Source of the DNA: Agreia sp. PsM10
GTDB taxonomy: Bacteria > Actinomycetota > Actinomycetes > Actinomycetales > Microbacteriaceae
Assembly: GCF_030433855.1 (NCBI RefSeq)
Contig: NZ_JARUXC010000019.1
Span: forward strand, 1-64,000
DNA length: 64,000 nt
Reading direction: 5' to 3'
Made by a program: the position numbers and the translations under genes. The notes beneath the pieces are model-generated. The model made no database searches and was not told where the DNA came from. It saw nothing but the letters and a program-made list of their open reading frames with translations. This document shows positions 9,124-17,675 of the stretch, one piece after another (the stretch's first letter is position 1; the number at the start of each line of letters is the position of its first letter).

Positions 9124-12100
9124 ATGTTCCTTCTCGACGGCACGGTGGTCTACTCGGCCAGCGACCTCACTGCGGCGGCGGCGTGCGAGTGGGCGCTGAT
9201 GCGCAGGCTCGACGCCAAGCTGGGCCGCATCGACGCGGTCGTCGAGGCCGAAGACGACATGCTGCGGCGCACGGCGACACTCGGCGACCTGCACGAGCTC
9301 GCGACGCTCGAGCAGCTGCGCGAGACGGGCGGCGTCGTCGAGATCGCGCGGCCCTCGATCGACCAGGTGGCGGTGGCCGCCGAGCAGACCCTCGACGCGC
9401 TGCGCTCGGGGGCGGCCGTCGTGTTCCAGGGCGCGTTCTTCGACGGCCGATTCCTGGGCTACTCCGACTTCCTGGTGCGCGACGACAACGGTGAAGGTGG
9501 CGCGCCCGCATATTCGGTCTACGACACCAAGCTCGCCCGCAAGGCCAAGATCACGGCGCTGCTGCAGCTCGCGGCCTACGCCGATCAGCTGCAGCAGAAC
9601 GGCATCCCCACGAGCGAGACGGTGCACCTCATTCTCGGCACGGGCAAGACCACCTCGCATCGGCTGCGCGACATCCTGCCCGTCTATCGCCGCCGGCGCG
9701 CACGCCTGCAGCAGCTCGTCGACGACCGCGTGGCCGATTCCGAGGCCACGCAGTGGGGCGATCCGCGCTACACGGCATGCGGCCGCTGCGCCGCGTGCGC
9801 CGAGCAGGTCGAACGCACCCGCGACGTGCTGCTGGTGGCGGGCATGCGGCTCACGCAACGGGCGCGCCTGCGGGCCGCGGGCATCCAGAGCATCGACCAG
9901 CTCGCGGTGGCCACCGGCCCCGTAGCCGGCCTGGCCCAGTCGACCCTGGAGTCGCTCGCGGGGCAGGCACGCATGCAGCTCGAACCGCCGGCCTCGGGCC
10001 AGGCGCTGAGCTGGCAGATCGCCGATCCGGCCCCGCTCGCCGCCATTCCCGCGCCCGACGCCGGCGACATCTTCTTCGACTTCGAGGGCGACCCGCTCTA
10101 CCAGGAGGGCTCCGCGTGGGGCCTCGACTACCTCTTCGGCCTCGTCGAGCCCGACGAGACGTTCGTGGCGTTCTGGGCGCACGATTTGGCCCAGGAGCGG
10201 CAGGCGCTCATCGACTTCCTCGACTACGTGGCCGAGCGCCGGGCCCGGCATCCGCTGATGCACATCTACCACTACGCCTCGTACGAGCGCACGCACCTGC
10301 TCACGCTGGCCGCCCGGCACGGAGTCGGAGAGGACGCGGTCGACGACCTGCTGCGCCAGAACGTGCTGGTCGACCTCTATCCGATCGTGCGGCAGGGCAT
10401 GCGCATCGGAACGCACAGCTACTCGCTGAAGAAGCTCGAGCCGCTCTACATGGGCGACGCCGAGCGCGCCGGTGTGGCCAACGCGGCCGACTCCATCACC
10501 GAGTACGTGCGGTCGCGCGAGCTGCTCGCTGCCGGCGACGCGGCGGGGTCGGCCCGGGTGCAAGACGACATCGCCCGGTACAACACCTACGACTGCGTCA
10601 GCACGCTGAGGCTGAGGGACTGGCTGCTCGAGCGGGCCGCGTCGGTGCCGCGCGACTCACTGCCGACAGGGCTCATTCCTCAAGGCGGAGGACGGCTCGA
10701 CTTCGACCTCCCGGTGCGCGAGCCCGACCCGGTCTACCTCGAACTCGCCGCGTTGTCTGCGGCGGTGCCGCTCGCCGAACGCACGGCCGACGACACGGCG
10801 CTGGCACTCGCATCCGCCGCCATCGACTATCACCGGCGCGAGCAGAAGTCGTTCTGGTGGCAGCACTTCGCGCGGCTCACCGGCCCCATCGACGAGTGGG
10901 CAGACACGCGCGACGTTCTCGTCGTGACCGATGCCGTCGTGCTGCGCGACTGGTTCCGCGAGGGCAGGCAGCGCAGCGACCGGCGGCGGCTCGGCCTGCG
11001 CGGAATCCTGGCGCCGGGCAGCTCGATCAAGCCGGGACAGAACCCGTTCATCCTCTACGACGCGCCCTACCCGCCGATCCTGCGCGGGCGAGAGCCGGGT
11101 GCCCGAACCGCGCACAGCAGGGTCACCGTGGTCGAGAATCTCGACGACGGCACCATCGTCGTCGACGAGGTGCTCGAGAAAGATGCGCCGCACTACGACG
11201 AGCTGCCCGTCGCCCTGACGCCGGGCACACCTCCGCCGCCCGGCACGCAGGTCGACGCCATCAACGAATGGGGTCGAGCGATTCTCGACGCGCATCCCGA
11301 GCCGCTCGTCGACCCCGCCTATGACGTGCTGCGTCGCAGGCCGCCGCGCGCGACCCTCGCTCCCGTGACCGTCGGCGCCGACGGTGTCGGCGACGTGGCC
11401 TCGGCCCTCGTCGACTCGCTCCTCACTCTCGACCACTCGTACCTCGCGGTCCAGGGCCCTCCGGGCACGGGCAAGACCTACACGGGATCGCACGTGATCG
11501 CCCGGCTCGTGCACGAGCACGGGTGGAGGATCGGAGTGGTCGCGCAGTCGCACGCCGCGGTCGAGAACATGCTGCGCGCGGTGGTGGGCGCGGGTGTCGA
11601 CCGCGGCCTCGTCGGCAAGAAGGCCTCCGCTGCGGCGAGCGCCGGCGACGACGAGCCCGCCTTCACCGTGCTGTCGCCCACCGACTTCGCGCGCTTCACG
11701 TCCCGCGACGGCGGCTTCGTCGTCGGCGGAACGGCGTGGGACTTCAGCAACGCGTCCCGCATCCCGAGGCAGTCGCTCGACCTGCTCGTCGTCGACGAGG
11801 CCGGCCAGTTCTCGCTGGCCTCCACCATCGCCTCGTCCGTCGCGGCGACGCGCCTGCTGCTGCTGGGCGACCCGCAGCAGCTGCCCCAGGTGAGCCAGGG
11901 CACCCACCCCGAACCGGTCGACGAGTCCGCGCTCGGCTGGCTGTCGGCGGGGCACGACGTGCTGCCGCCCGAACTCGGCTACTTCCTCGCGACATCGTGG
12001 CGCATGCACCCTGCGGTGTGCGCCCCCGTGTCCGAGCTCTCCTACGAGGGGCGGCTGGTCTCGCACGCCTCCGATCGCCGGCTCCAGGGGGTCGAGCCGG

Positions 12101-12570
12101 GGCTGCACCCGGTGCCGATCGACCATGCGGAGCGTTCGACCTCCTCACCCGAGGAGGCCGACGCCGTGGTCGAGATCGTCGCCTCTGTCCTCGGCCGCAC
12201 CTGGTCGTCGGGCGGTGCTTCGCGGCCGCTCGGCGAGACCGACATCATCGTGGTGGCGCCCTACAACGCGCAGGTCGAACTCCTCAGGTTGCGCCTCTCG
12301 GCCGCCGGATACGAGTCGATCCCCGCGGGAACCGTCGACAAGTTCCAGGGCCGCGAGGCCGCGGTCGCCATCGTGTCGCTCGCCGCGTCGTCGGCCGACG
12401 ACGTGCCGAGGGGCCTCGAGTTCCTGCTCCTGGCGAACAGGCTCAACGTCGCGATCTCCCGCGCCCAGTGGGCGGCCTACCTCGTCTACTCGCCGGCCCT
12501 CACCGACGCGTTGCCGAGATCCGAAGAGGCGCTCGCCCAGCTGAGCGCCTTCATCCGCCTGGTGTCCTGA
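9124..12570 (+). CDS. TM0106-type RecB-like nuclease fused to a DNA2/UPF1-type superfamily 1 helicase
   Basis: An 1148-residue protein. The N-terminal third is a RecB/Cas4-like nuclease: an early Cys (AAACEWAL), the active-site strand VYDTKLARKAK, LQLAAYADQL, then a cluster ACGRCAACAEQ (about 219-229) that fits a four-Cys iron-sulfur site. The middle holds a DEDD-like segment DIFFDFEGDPLY. The C-terminal part is an SF1B helicase: Walker A QGPPGTGKTYTG, Walker B VVDEAGQ, motif III LLGDPQQLPQ, motif V TVDKFQGRE, motif VI RLNVAISRAQW. The domain order matches known bifunctional RecB-nuclease/helicases, presumably acting in DNA repair or RNA-DNA processing; the exact substrate is unknown. It is not part of a visible defence island. 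Confidence 0.88.
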   Translation: MFLLDGTVVYSASDLTAAAACEWALMRRLDAKLGRIDAVVEAEDDMLRRTATLGDLHELATLEQLRETGGVVEIARPSIDQVAVAAEQTLDALRSGAAVVFQGAFFDGRFLGYSDFLVRDDNGEGGAPAYSVYDTKLARKAKITALLQLAAYADQLQQNGIPTSETVHLILGTGKTTSHRLRDILPVYRRRRARLQQLVDDRVADSEATQWGDPRYTACGRCAACAEQVERTRDVLLVAGMRLTQRARLRAAGIQSIDQLAVATGPVAGLAQSTLESLAGQARMQLEPPASGQALSWQIADPAPLAAIPAPDAGDIFFDFEGDPLYQEGSAWGLDYLFGLVEPDETFVAFWAHDLAQERQALIDFLDYVAERRARHPLMHIYHYASYERTHLLTLAARHGVGEDAVDDLLRQNVLVDLYPIVRQGMRIGTHSYSLKKLEPLYMGDAERAGVANAADSITEYVRSRELLAAGDAAGSARVQDDIARYNTYDCVSTLRLRDWLLERAASVPRDSLPTGLIPQGGGRLDFDLPVREPDPVYLELAALSAAVPLAERTADDTALALASAAIDYHRREQKSFWWQHFARLTGPIDEWADTRDVLVVTDAVVLRDWFREGRQRSDRRRLGLRGILAPGSSIKPGQNPFILYDAPYPPILRGREPGARTAHSRVTVVENLDDGTIVVDEVLEKDAPHYDELPVALTPGTPPPPGTQVDAINEWGRAILDAHPEPLVDPAYDVLRRRPPRATLAPVTVGADGVGDVASALVDSLLTLDHSYLAVQGPPGTGKTYTGSHVIARLVHEHGWRIGVVAQSHAAVENMLRAVVGAGVDRGLVGKKASAAASAGDDEPAFTVLSPTDFARFTSRDGGFVVGGTAWDFSNASRIPRQSLDLLVVDEAGQFSLASTIASSVAATRLLLLGDPQQLPQVSQGTHPEPVDESALGWLSAGHDVLPPELGYFLATSWRMHPAVCAPVSELSYEGRLVSHASDRRLQGVEPGLHPVPIDHAERSTSSPEEADAVVEIVASVLGRTWSSGGASRPLGETDIIVVAPYNAQVELLRLRLSAAGYESIPAGTVDKFQGREAAVAIVSLAASSADDVPRGLEFLLLANRLNVAISRAQWAAYLVYSPALTDALPRSEEALAQLSAFIRLVS

Positions 12571-12614
12571 GGCATCCGCTCCCTCTCGGCACATCCGCGC
12601 CCGGTCGTGCGGCA

Positions 12615-12643
12615 GCGCATGCGCCCAACGGGGGCGGATGCGC
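12615..12643. terminator. Bidirectional hairpin between convergent genes
   Basis: GCGCATGCGCCC pairs with the downstream arm ending in GGATGCGC over 12 positions with one mismatch, around a 5-base loop. It lies in the 81-bp gap between two converging stop codons. There is no U tract, so termination is inferred from position. Confidence 0.5.
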
Positions 12644-12651
12644 ACGGCCGG

Positions 12652-12933
12652 CTAGTGCGGGTGCGACGCCGGCTTGGGGTGGCCGGGGATCGAGTCGCCG
12701 CTCAGGTTGAACTCCGACGGATCGACCTCGATGTCGCCGACATCGTCGGGGCCTCCCGTGCCGGGAAGCACGAGGATCTCCGAGGAGTCCATGTCGGCAT
12801 CCACGGCATCGCTGTCGGTGACCGCCTCGTTCTCGAGCACGTCATCGTCGTGTTCGCTCGACGGGCTGTACGACGTGTCCTTCTCGAGATCTTCTTCTGA
12901 CGACAATCCGTGGGGGCGCTTCTCATGGGTCAT
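12652..12933 (-). CDS. Small acidic, probably disordered protein of unknown function
   Basis: 93 residues with a strong excess of Asp and Glu (DLEKD, HDDDVLENE, SDAVDADMDSSE), no Cys, no membrane segment and a His/Pro-rich end. I do not recognise a family. It looks like a soluble, mostly unstructured actinobacterial protein. The ATG at 12933 lies 7 nt after a TAGCGT -10, which supports expression from its own promoter. It converges with the nuclease-helicase gene, and the GNAT gene ends 44 bp upstream on the same strand. Confidence 0.6.
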   Translation of the reverse strand: MTHEKRPHGLSSEEDLEKDTSYSPSSEHDDDVLENEAVTDSDAVDADMDSSEILVLPGTGGPDDVGDIEVDPSEFNLSGDSIPGHPKPASHPH

Positions 12934-12940
12934 GCCAGCC

Positions 12941-12946
12941 ACGCTA
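12941..12946 (-). promoter_or_regulatory. -10 element for the acidic protein (leaderless)
   Basis: Minus-strand TAGCGT, seven bases, then ATG 12933. Confidence 0.55.
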
Positions 12947-12977
12947 TGCGGGCAGGCCGCTCGCGACCACCCCCTTG

Positions 12978-14078
12978 TCAGATCAGATCCTTGCGCCACG
13001 CGCCCTCGTATCCGACGGGCACGAATCCGAGCCGCTCGTTGATGGCGAGCATGTGCCGGTTCTCCTCGGCGTTGAAGGTGAGCACCGACGGATGCCCCGG
13101 CCGCTCGAGATGCAGCTGCTCGAGGTTGCCGAGTTTCACGAGAAGGCCGAGCCCGTGGCCGCGGTGCTCGCGCAGCACGAGGGTGTCCTCCTGCCACACG
13201 GGCCGCGTGACCTCGTCGCTCACCGACAACTCGCTGAACGCGACGAGCCGGCCGCTCGGCACATGCTCCACTGCGGCGGTGAGCGAGGCGACGGGCGCCT
13301 CCCGATCGGACTCCTGCTGGGCGACGAGCCTGTCGACGGTCCACACGTCCTCCGGCTCGTCGAGCCCGGCCGACGGCGCGTCGGTGCTCATGCGGGTGAG
13401 CAGCATCGCCAGGTCCTCACGCCAGTGCCTCGGCGTGCCGCCGGTCCAGTGCACGAGCCGATAGTCGGGGCCGGATGTTCGGCGCGCGTCGTCGAGACGC
13501 CGCGCGAGATCGTCGGCATCGAGGGGCAGCCCGAGCCTGCTGCCGCGTTCGATCTGCTCGAGGCGGTAGCCGCGCCCGAGCAGGAAGCGAACCTCGTCGT
13601 TGCCCAGCGGCACGGACCCCGAACCGGTGGGGGACCGCAGGCGCTCGCCCGGCCCATCCGGTGACACGACGTAGACCAGCAGCCGAGTGGCACCGGCCTC
13701 ACGAGCGGCGGCCTCGACGGCATCGGCGACGGCCGTGCCCACTCCGCGACCGCGATACTCCGGCAGCACCTGCACTGCGACCCAGGCCACAGGCCAGCCG
13801 TCCTCCCGCCTGCTCTCGACGAATCCCCGCCCGACGACGCCGGGGCGGCCGGGCTCCCGCGCATCCGGCACCGTGGCCACGAACAGCTGTCGCGGCTCGT
13901 GCTCGCGATGCCAGCTCGGAAGATCCTCCTCGGCGGACGAGGCGAAGTCGTCCGATCCGTATCCGAGGGCCTCGACGATGTTGCGGAGCTCCACTGCACG
14001 CCGGTAGTCGACGACGTTCGGGTCGTTCTCGTCGTCGAGCGACGGCGGAACGGAGACCCTGCGCACCTCGATGGTCAT
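12978..14078 (-). CDS. Two-domain GNAT-family N-acetyltransferase
   Basis: 366 residues with two GNAT folds. The first carries the acetyl-CoA loop YRGRGVGTAVADAV and the second HRGHGLGLLVKLGN. Tandem GNAT proteins of this size in actinobacteria include mycothiol synthase and the Eis-like and uncharacterised families; the sequence does not let me name the acceptor. The ATG at 14078 is preferred because GAGGAGG precedes it by 5 nt; an upstream in-frame ATG has no such site. The start is 29 nt after the GH13 stop on the same strand, so the two may be one transcript. Confidence 0.82.
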   Translation of the reverse strand: MTIEVRRVSVPPSLDDENDPNVVDYRRAVELRNIVEALGYGSDDFASSAEEDLPSWHREHEPRQLFVATVPDAREPGRPGVVGRGFVESRREDGWPVAWVAVQVLPEYRGRGVGTAVADAVEAAAREAGATRLLVYVVSPDGPGERLRSPTGSGSVPLGNDEVRFLLGRGYRLEQIERGSRLGLPLDADDLARRLDDARRTSGPDYRLVHWTGGTPRHWREDLAMLLTRMSTDAPSAGLDEPEDVWTVDRLVAQQESDREAPVASLTAAVEHVPSGRLVAFSELSVSDEVTRPVWQEDTLVLREHRGHGLGLLVKLGNLEQLHLERPGHPSVLTFNAEENRHMLAINERLGFVPVGYEGAWRKDLI

Positions 14079-14107
14079 CGTCGACCTCCTCGCTTCGGAA
14101 CGGTGCT

Positions 14108-15775
14108 TCAATACTGCGTCGTGTCGCCGCCCCGCACCACCCGCAGCCAGCGGAACCCGTAGCCGTCGAGGGTGATCGAGACCCGGCCGCGCGCATCCAG
14201 CGCAACGGTGTCACCCGAGAGCAGGTCGTTCAGCACGTCGTCGTCTTCGGAGCCGAGCGTCAGAGCGACATCGGCGGGTTCGGAGCCGAAGTTGTGGAGA
14301 ACCACGACGCGGCCGCCGTCCCAGCTGAGCGAGTGCACGAAGACGGCCGTGTTCGGCTGGTCGATCACCTCGAAGGCTCCCCAGCCGAACTCGGGCGCAT
14401 TGCGGTAGTGCCGCACCAGGTTCTGGATGAAGCGCAGCAACGATTCAGGGTCGCGCCGCTGATCCTCCACGTTCACGTGCGCCGGTGCGTAGCCGCCCTC
14501 GACGACGGGATTACGCAGGCGACGCTTCGACGCGCTGGAGAATCCGCCGTTGGTGCCGCCGTTCCACTGCATCGGCGTGCGCACCGCCATTCGGCCCTCG
14601 GCGTCGAGGTTCTCGCCCATGCCGATCTCCTCGCCGTAGAACAGCACGGGCGTGCCGGGCAGCGAGAACAGCAGGCTGTAGACCATGCGGATGCGCCGGG
14701 GGTCGCCGTCGAGCATGGTGGGCAGGCGACGCACGATGCCGCGGCCATAGACCTGCATGCGCGCCTCGGGGCCGAAGGCGTCGAAGACCTCCTGCCGTTC
14801 CTCGTCGGTGAGCTTGTCGAGCGTGAGCTCGTCGTGGTTGCGCACGAAGTTGGCCCACTGCGAGTCGGGGGATCCCGCCGGGCGGGACAGCAGCGCCTCG
14901 ACGAGGGGGCGGGCATCCTGCCGTGCGAGCGACAGATAGAGGTTCTGCATGGCGATGAAGTCGAACTGCATCGTGAGCTCGTCTCCCTCTGCGCCGCCGA
15001 AGAACTGCTCCTGCTCTTTGCGCGGAAGGTTCACTTCGCCGAGCAGCACGCCGTCACCGCTCCGGCGACCCAGGAAGGAGCGCAGGGAGCGCAGGTACGC
15101 GTGGGGATCGGGAAGGAGCTTCGACCCGCCGACGACTCCCGACGCGTCGAGCAGGAAGGGAACCGCGTCGACGCGGAATCCGGAGAGACCCAGCTGCAAC
15201 CAGAACCCCATGACCTTCGCGATCTCGTCTCGCACCACCGGGTTGGTGATGTTGAGGTCGGGCTGGTGCTTGTAGAAGACGTGCTGGTAGTACTGACCGG
15301 TCTTCTCGTCGAGCTCCCAGTTGCTGTTCTCCTGGTCGGGAAAGACCGGCTCTCCGTCGTCGACCGGCTCGTCGCGCCACACGTAGTAGTCGCGGTACTG
15401 CGAATCCCGAGAGCTTTTCGCCGACCGGAACCACGGGTGCTTGTCGGACGTGTGATTGATGACGAGGTCGGCGATCACCCGCATTCCGCGGTCGCGGGCG
15501 ATGCGGATGCACTCGACCAAGTCGCCCAGCGAGCCGAGCCGGGGGTCGACGCCGTAGAAGTCGATGATGTCGTAGCCGTCGTCACGATCGGGTGTCGGAT
15601 AGAACGGCATGAGCCAGAGGCAGGTGACCCCGAGCTCGGCCAGGTAGTCGAGCCGGTGCGCGAGGCCGGCGAAGTCGCCGATGCCGTCGTTGTTCCAGTC
15701 GAGAAAGGTCTCGACGTCGAGGCAGTAGACGACGGCGCTCTTCCACCACAGGTCTGACGTGTCGGTGATCTTCAT
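14108..15775 (-). CDS. GH13 alpha-glucan enzyme, trehalose-synthase-like
   Basis: A 555-residue alpha-amylase-family protein with the (beta/alpha)8 barrel motifs DLVINHTSDKHPWF, GFRVDAVPF (nucleophile Asp203), LLGEVN (acid/base Glu247) and VRNHDEL (Asp315). The N-terminus (WWKSAVVYCLDVETFLDWN) and GIGDFAGLAHRLDYL resemble trehalose synthase/maltosyl enzymes of subfamily 16, and the C-terminal beta domain is present. It may interconvert maltose and trehalose or hydrolyse alpha-glucosides. No maltokinase domain is fused and no glgE or treY neighbour is visible, so the substrate stays open. The start ATG 15775 lies six bases after a TAGGCT -10. Confidence 0.85.
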   Translation of the reverse strand: MKITDTSDLWWKSAVVYCLDVETFLDWNNDGIGDFAGLAHRLDYLAELGVTCLWLMPFYPTPDRDDGYDIIDFYGVDPRLGSLGDLVECIRIARDRGMRVIADLVINHTSDKHPWFRSAKSSRDSQYRDYYVWRDEPVDDGEPVFPDQENSNWELDEKTGQYYQHVFYKHQPDLNITNPVVRDEIAKVMGFWLQLGLSGFRVDAVPFLLDASGVVGGSKLLPDPHAYLRSLRSFLGRRSGDGVLLGEVNLPRKEQEQFFGGAEGDELTMQFDFIAMQNLYLSLARQDARPLVEALLSRPAGSPDSQWANFVRNHDELTLDKLTDEERQEVFDAFGPEARMQVYGRGIVRRLPTMLDGDPRRIRMVYSLLFSLPGTPVLFYGEEIGMGENLDAEGRMAVRTPMQWNGGTNGGFSSASKRRLRNPVVEGGYAPAHVNVEDQRRDPESLLRFIQNLVRHYRNAPEFGWGAFEVIDQPNTAVFVHSLSWDGGRVVVLHNFGSEPADVALTLGSEDDDVLNDLLSGDTVALDARGRVSITLDGYGFRWLRVVRGGDTTQY

Positions 15776-15781
15776 GGCTCG

Positions 15782-15787
15782 AGCCTA
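15782..15787 (-). promoter_or_regulatory. -10 element for the GH13 gene (leaderless)
   Basis: Minus-strand TAGGCT, six bases, then ATG 15775. Confidence 0.65.
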
Positions 15788-15838
15788 GGAGCGCGCCGGG
15801 TGAAACCGACAGGGCTTCACCCGACGCGCTCGTGACCG

Positions 15839-16663
15839 CTAGGCGCGCAGACGCGAACGCAGGCGCACAAGCCCCAGCGCGAGAGCGCCAAGGGCCGCGA
15901 GGCCTCCGGCCAGCCCAGCCGCGGAGGAGGCGTCGACGCCGGTCTCGGCCAGCTGGCCGTTCGAGGACACCGGAACGGCCTGGGCGGAGACCGGGGGAGT
16001 CGACGCCGGGGGAGTGACCGCGGGCGGAGTCGTCGGCGGCGTGGTCGCGCAGGGGGCGACCGCGGTGTCGAGCGCTCCCTCGAGGGTGCCGGTGAGGGTC
16101 ATGGTCGTCTTGCCATCCGGGAAGGTGTGCCCCGCCGTCGCCGTCGCCGTCACGGAGTAGTCCGCCGGACCCGTCGTCGCGGTCGGCGTTCCCCATTCGG
16201 CGTTCCGAACATCGCCGAGCACCAGGGTGCCGGCCACGCCGCAGGCGGCGGGTGTCGTGCTGAGTTCGGCCTTCGCGTCGGCAGGCACGACCGGCGGTGT
16301 CGGAGGCAGGCAGGGAACACTGTCGCCGGAGAAGGTGCGGTCGTAGGCGTTGTCGACGGAGTCGATCACCACGTCGTAGTGATGTGCCACTGCCTTGTCG
16401 GTGAAGTCATAGCTGCCGGTGAACCCGGCGCCGAACGCCGACTCCTCGACGGTCTCATCGTCGATGGACACGGTGATGGAGTTCGGCTTCGCGTTGTCGT
16501 TGCCTGTCGAGTAGTTCACGAGTGCGACGGTCAGCGTCTCGCAGGTCGCTTCGACCTCCGGTGTGTGGGCGCTCGCCGCCGTGGCCGATGCGAGGGCGAT
16601 TCCCGTGCCGCCCAGCGACACGAGGGCGAAGCCGGCTATAAGACGAGTAATTCTCATGTTCAC
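15839..16663 (-). CDS. Secreted wall-anchored protein with LAETG sorting signal
   Basis: 274 residues. A Sec signal peptide (MNMRITRLIAGFALVSLGG, cleavage likely after ASA near residue 32) is followed by a beta-rich extracellular part with four cysteines. Then come a Pro/Thr-rich stalk (TTPPTTPPAVTPPASTPP), the sorting motif LAETG, a hydrophobic helix and the basic tail RLRSRLRA. LAxTG is the class E sortase motif of actinobacteria, so the protein should be covalently attached to peptidoglycan. Its role is unknown. The GTG at 16663 is preferred because AAGGAA lies about 10 nt upstream; the ATG at 16657 is the alternative. No sortase gene lies in this window. Confidence 0.82.
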   Translation of the reverse strand: MNMRITRLIAGFALVSLGGTGIALASATAASAHTPEVEATCETLTVALVNYSTGNDNAKPNSITVSIDDETVEESAFGAGFTGSYDFTDKAVAHHYDVVIDSVDNAYDRTFSGDSVPCLPPTPPVVPADAKAELSTTPAACGVAGTLVLGDVRNAEWGTPTATTGPADYSVTATATAGHTFPDGKTTMTLTGTLEGALDTAVAPCATTPPTTPPAVTPPASTPPVSAQAVPVSSNGQLAETGVDASSAAGLAGGLAALGALALGLVRLRSRLRA

Positions 16664-16691
16664 GTGTATGGATTTCCTTCGGTTTCATCCC

Positions 16692-16706
16692 GTCGGACTG
16701 TCCGAC
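16692..16706. promoter_or_regulatory. Inverted repeat upstream of the LAETG protein gene
   Basis: GTCGGAC-T-GTCCGAC, a perfect 7-bp inverted repeat with a 1-base centre, about 30 bp upstream of the start codon. It could be an operator or a 5' UTR hairpin. No binding protein can be named. Confidence 0.35.
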
Positions 16707-16779
16707 CAGGAGTATTCGCCGCTACGTCCCCCGGACGGGGGGAGCAGGGCGAACCCCAAGGATTCGGAGCGAAGCTGTG

Positions 16780-16802
16780 AAAAGAGTGAAACTCACTTTT
16801 TT
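16780..16802. terminator. Intrinsic terminator, symmetrical
   Basis: AAAAG, stem AGTGA, loop AAC, stem TCACT, then T6. It can work on both strands and lies 71 bp downstream of the SDR gene stop, where it should end the SDR/DUF6421 transcript. It is inside an AT-rich stretch (about 16770-16870) that is unlike the surrounding DNA. Confidence 0.7.
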
Positions 16803-16873
16803 ATGAGCAAATATCAGTCAAGACATAGATAAAAGTGAGGAAAAATTGGTACAAGTCGTAGCAATTGCCGGAA

Positions 16874-17599
16874 TCAGGGAATGAGCGAGATCCTCGCGTC
16901 ATTGAGCTCGGCCGCCACACCCTGCCAGAGGCCGACCACGGCCTGGCCGAGCGCATCCACATCGGTGAAGCCGGAGTACGACTTCTCGGGGTTGTCGCGG
17001 CGCATGTCGTCATCGACGAACGCTGTGATCGCGAAGCGCACGGCGGCGGCGCGCTGGGCCCGGGGCGATGTCGTGGAGCCCGACTGCGCTCGGCGGAACC
17101 CGTCGGCGACCGAGCGCACCCAGCTCTCGGCGGCGGCCTTTGCCGCCGTATAGCTGGCGCCTCCGGCCGTCGGACGCTCGACGGAGGTCGACGACACGAT
17201 CGCCAGCCGGCCGGCCTCGCTGCTGACGAGCGCGTCGAAGAAGGCTCGCGAGGTGTTGCGCAGGGTGGTGAACCCCGCATCCATGGCCACCCAGTCGTCA
17301 TCGCTCTGCGCGGTGATGCCCGCTGCTCCGCGCCATCCGCCCACGAGGTGGATGAGTCCGTCGACGGCTCCGAACTCCTGTGTCACCGATGAGGCGAGCT
17401 CGTCGACCGCGGCCAGCTTCGACAGGTCGCACACCCGCGTCGACGCGCCGGGCACGCTTCGCTCGAACGCGCTGAGCCTCTCGACATTCGATCCGACCGC
17501 GACGACTCGAGCCCCCGCGCTGACGAGCGCCCGCGCAGTGGCGACGCCGGAAGAGCTTGTAGCCCCGGCAACAGCGACAACCCGACCATCGACGCTCAT
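16874..17599 (-). CDS. Short-chain dehydrogenase/reductase (SDR) family oxidoreductase
   Basis: 241 residues with an NAD(P)-binding Rossmann start, VVAVAGATSSSGVATARAL. Instead of the usual TGxxxGIG there is AGATSSSGV, a known variant. The catalytic Ser/Tyr/Lys are in IVSST and SYTAAKAA. The segment after the active site has a Ser/Thr/Arg-rich insertion (RRAQSGSTTSPRAQR). The ATG at 17599 is used, with AAGGGT upstream. It lies 76 bp downstream of the DUF6421-type gene on the same strand, so both probably form one transcript. The substrate is unknown. Confidence 0.8.
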   Translation of the reverse strand: MSVDGRVVAVAGATSSSGVATARALVSAGARVVAVGSNVERLSAFERSVPGASTRVCDLSKLAAVDELASSVTQEFGAVDGLIHLVGGWRGAAGITAQSDDDWVAMDAGFTTLRNTSRAFFDALVSSEAGRLAIVSSTSVERPTAGGASYTAAKAAAESWVRSVADGFRRAQSGSTTSPRAQRAAAVRFAITAFVDDDMRRDNPEKSYSGFTDVDALGQAVVGLWQGVAAELNDARISLIP

Positions 17600-17675
17600 G
17601 ACCGACCCTTCTGTAGGTATACCTGCGGACAGTATGCCCCGGCGCACCGGCACATACTGCCCGCAGAGGGGACTC

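Noticed and set aside
9124-12570. Anti-phage defence island around the nuclease-helicase
   Set aside because: The neighbours are an MFS exporter and housekeeping-type genes, and the same fusion protein is widespread in actinobacteria as a single gene.
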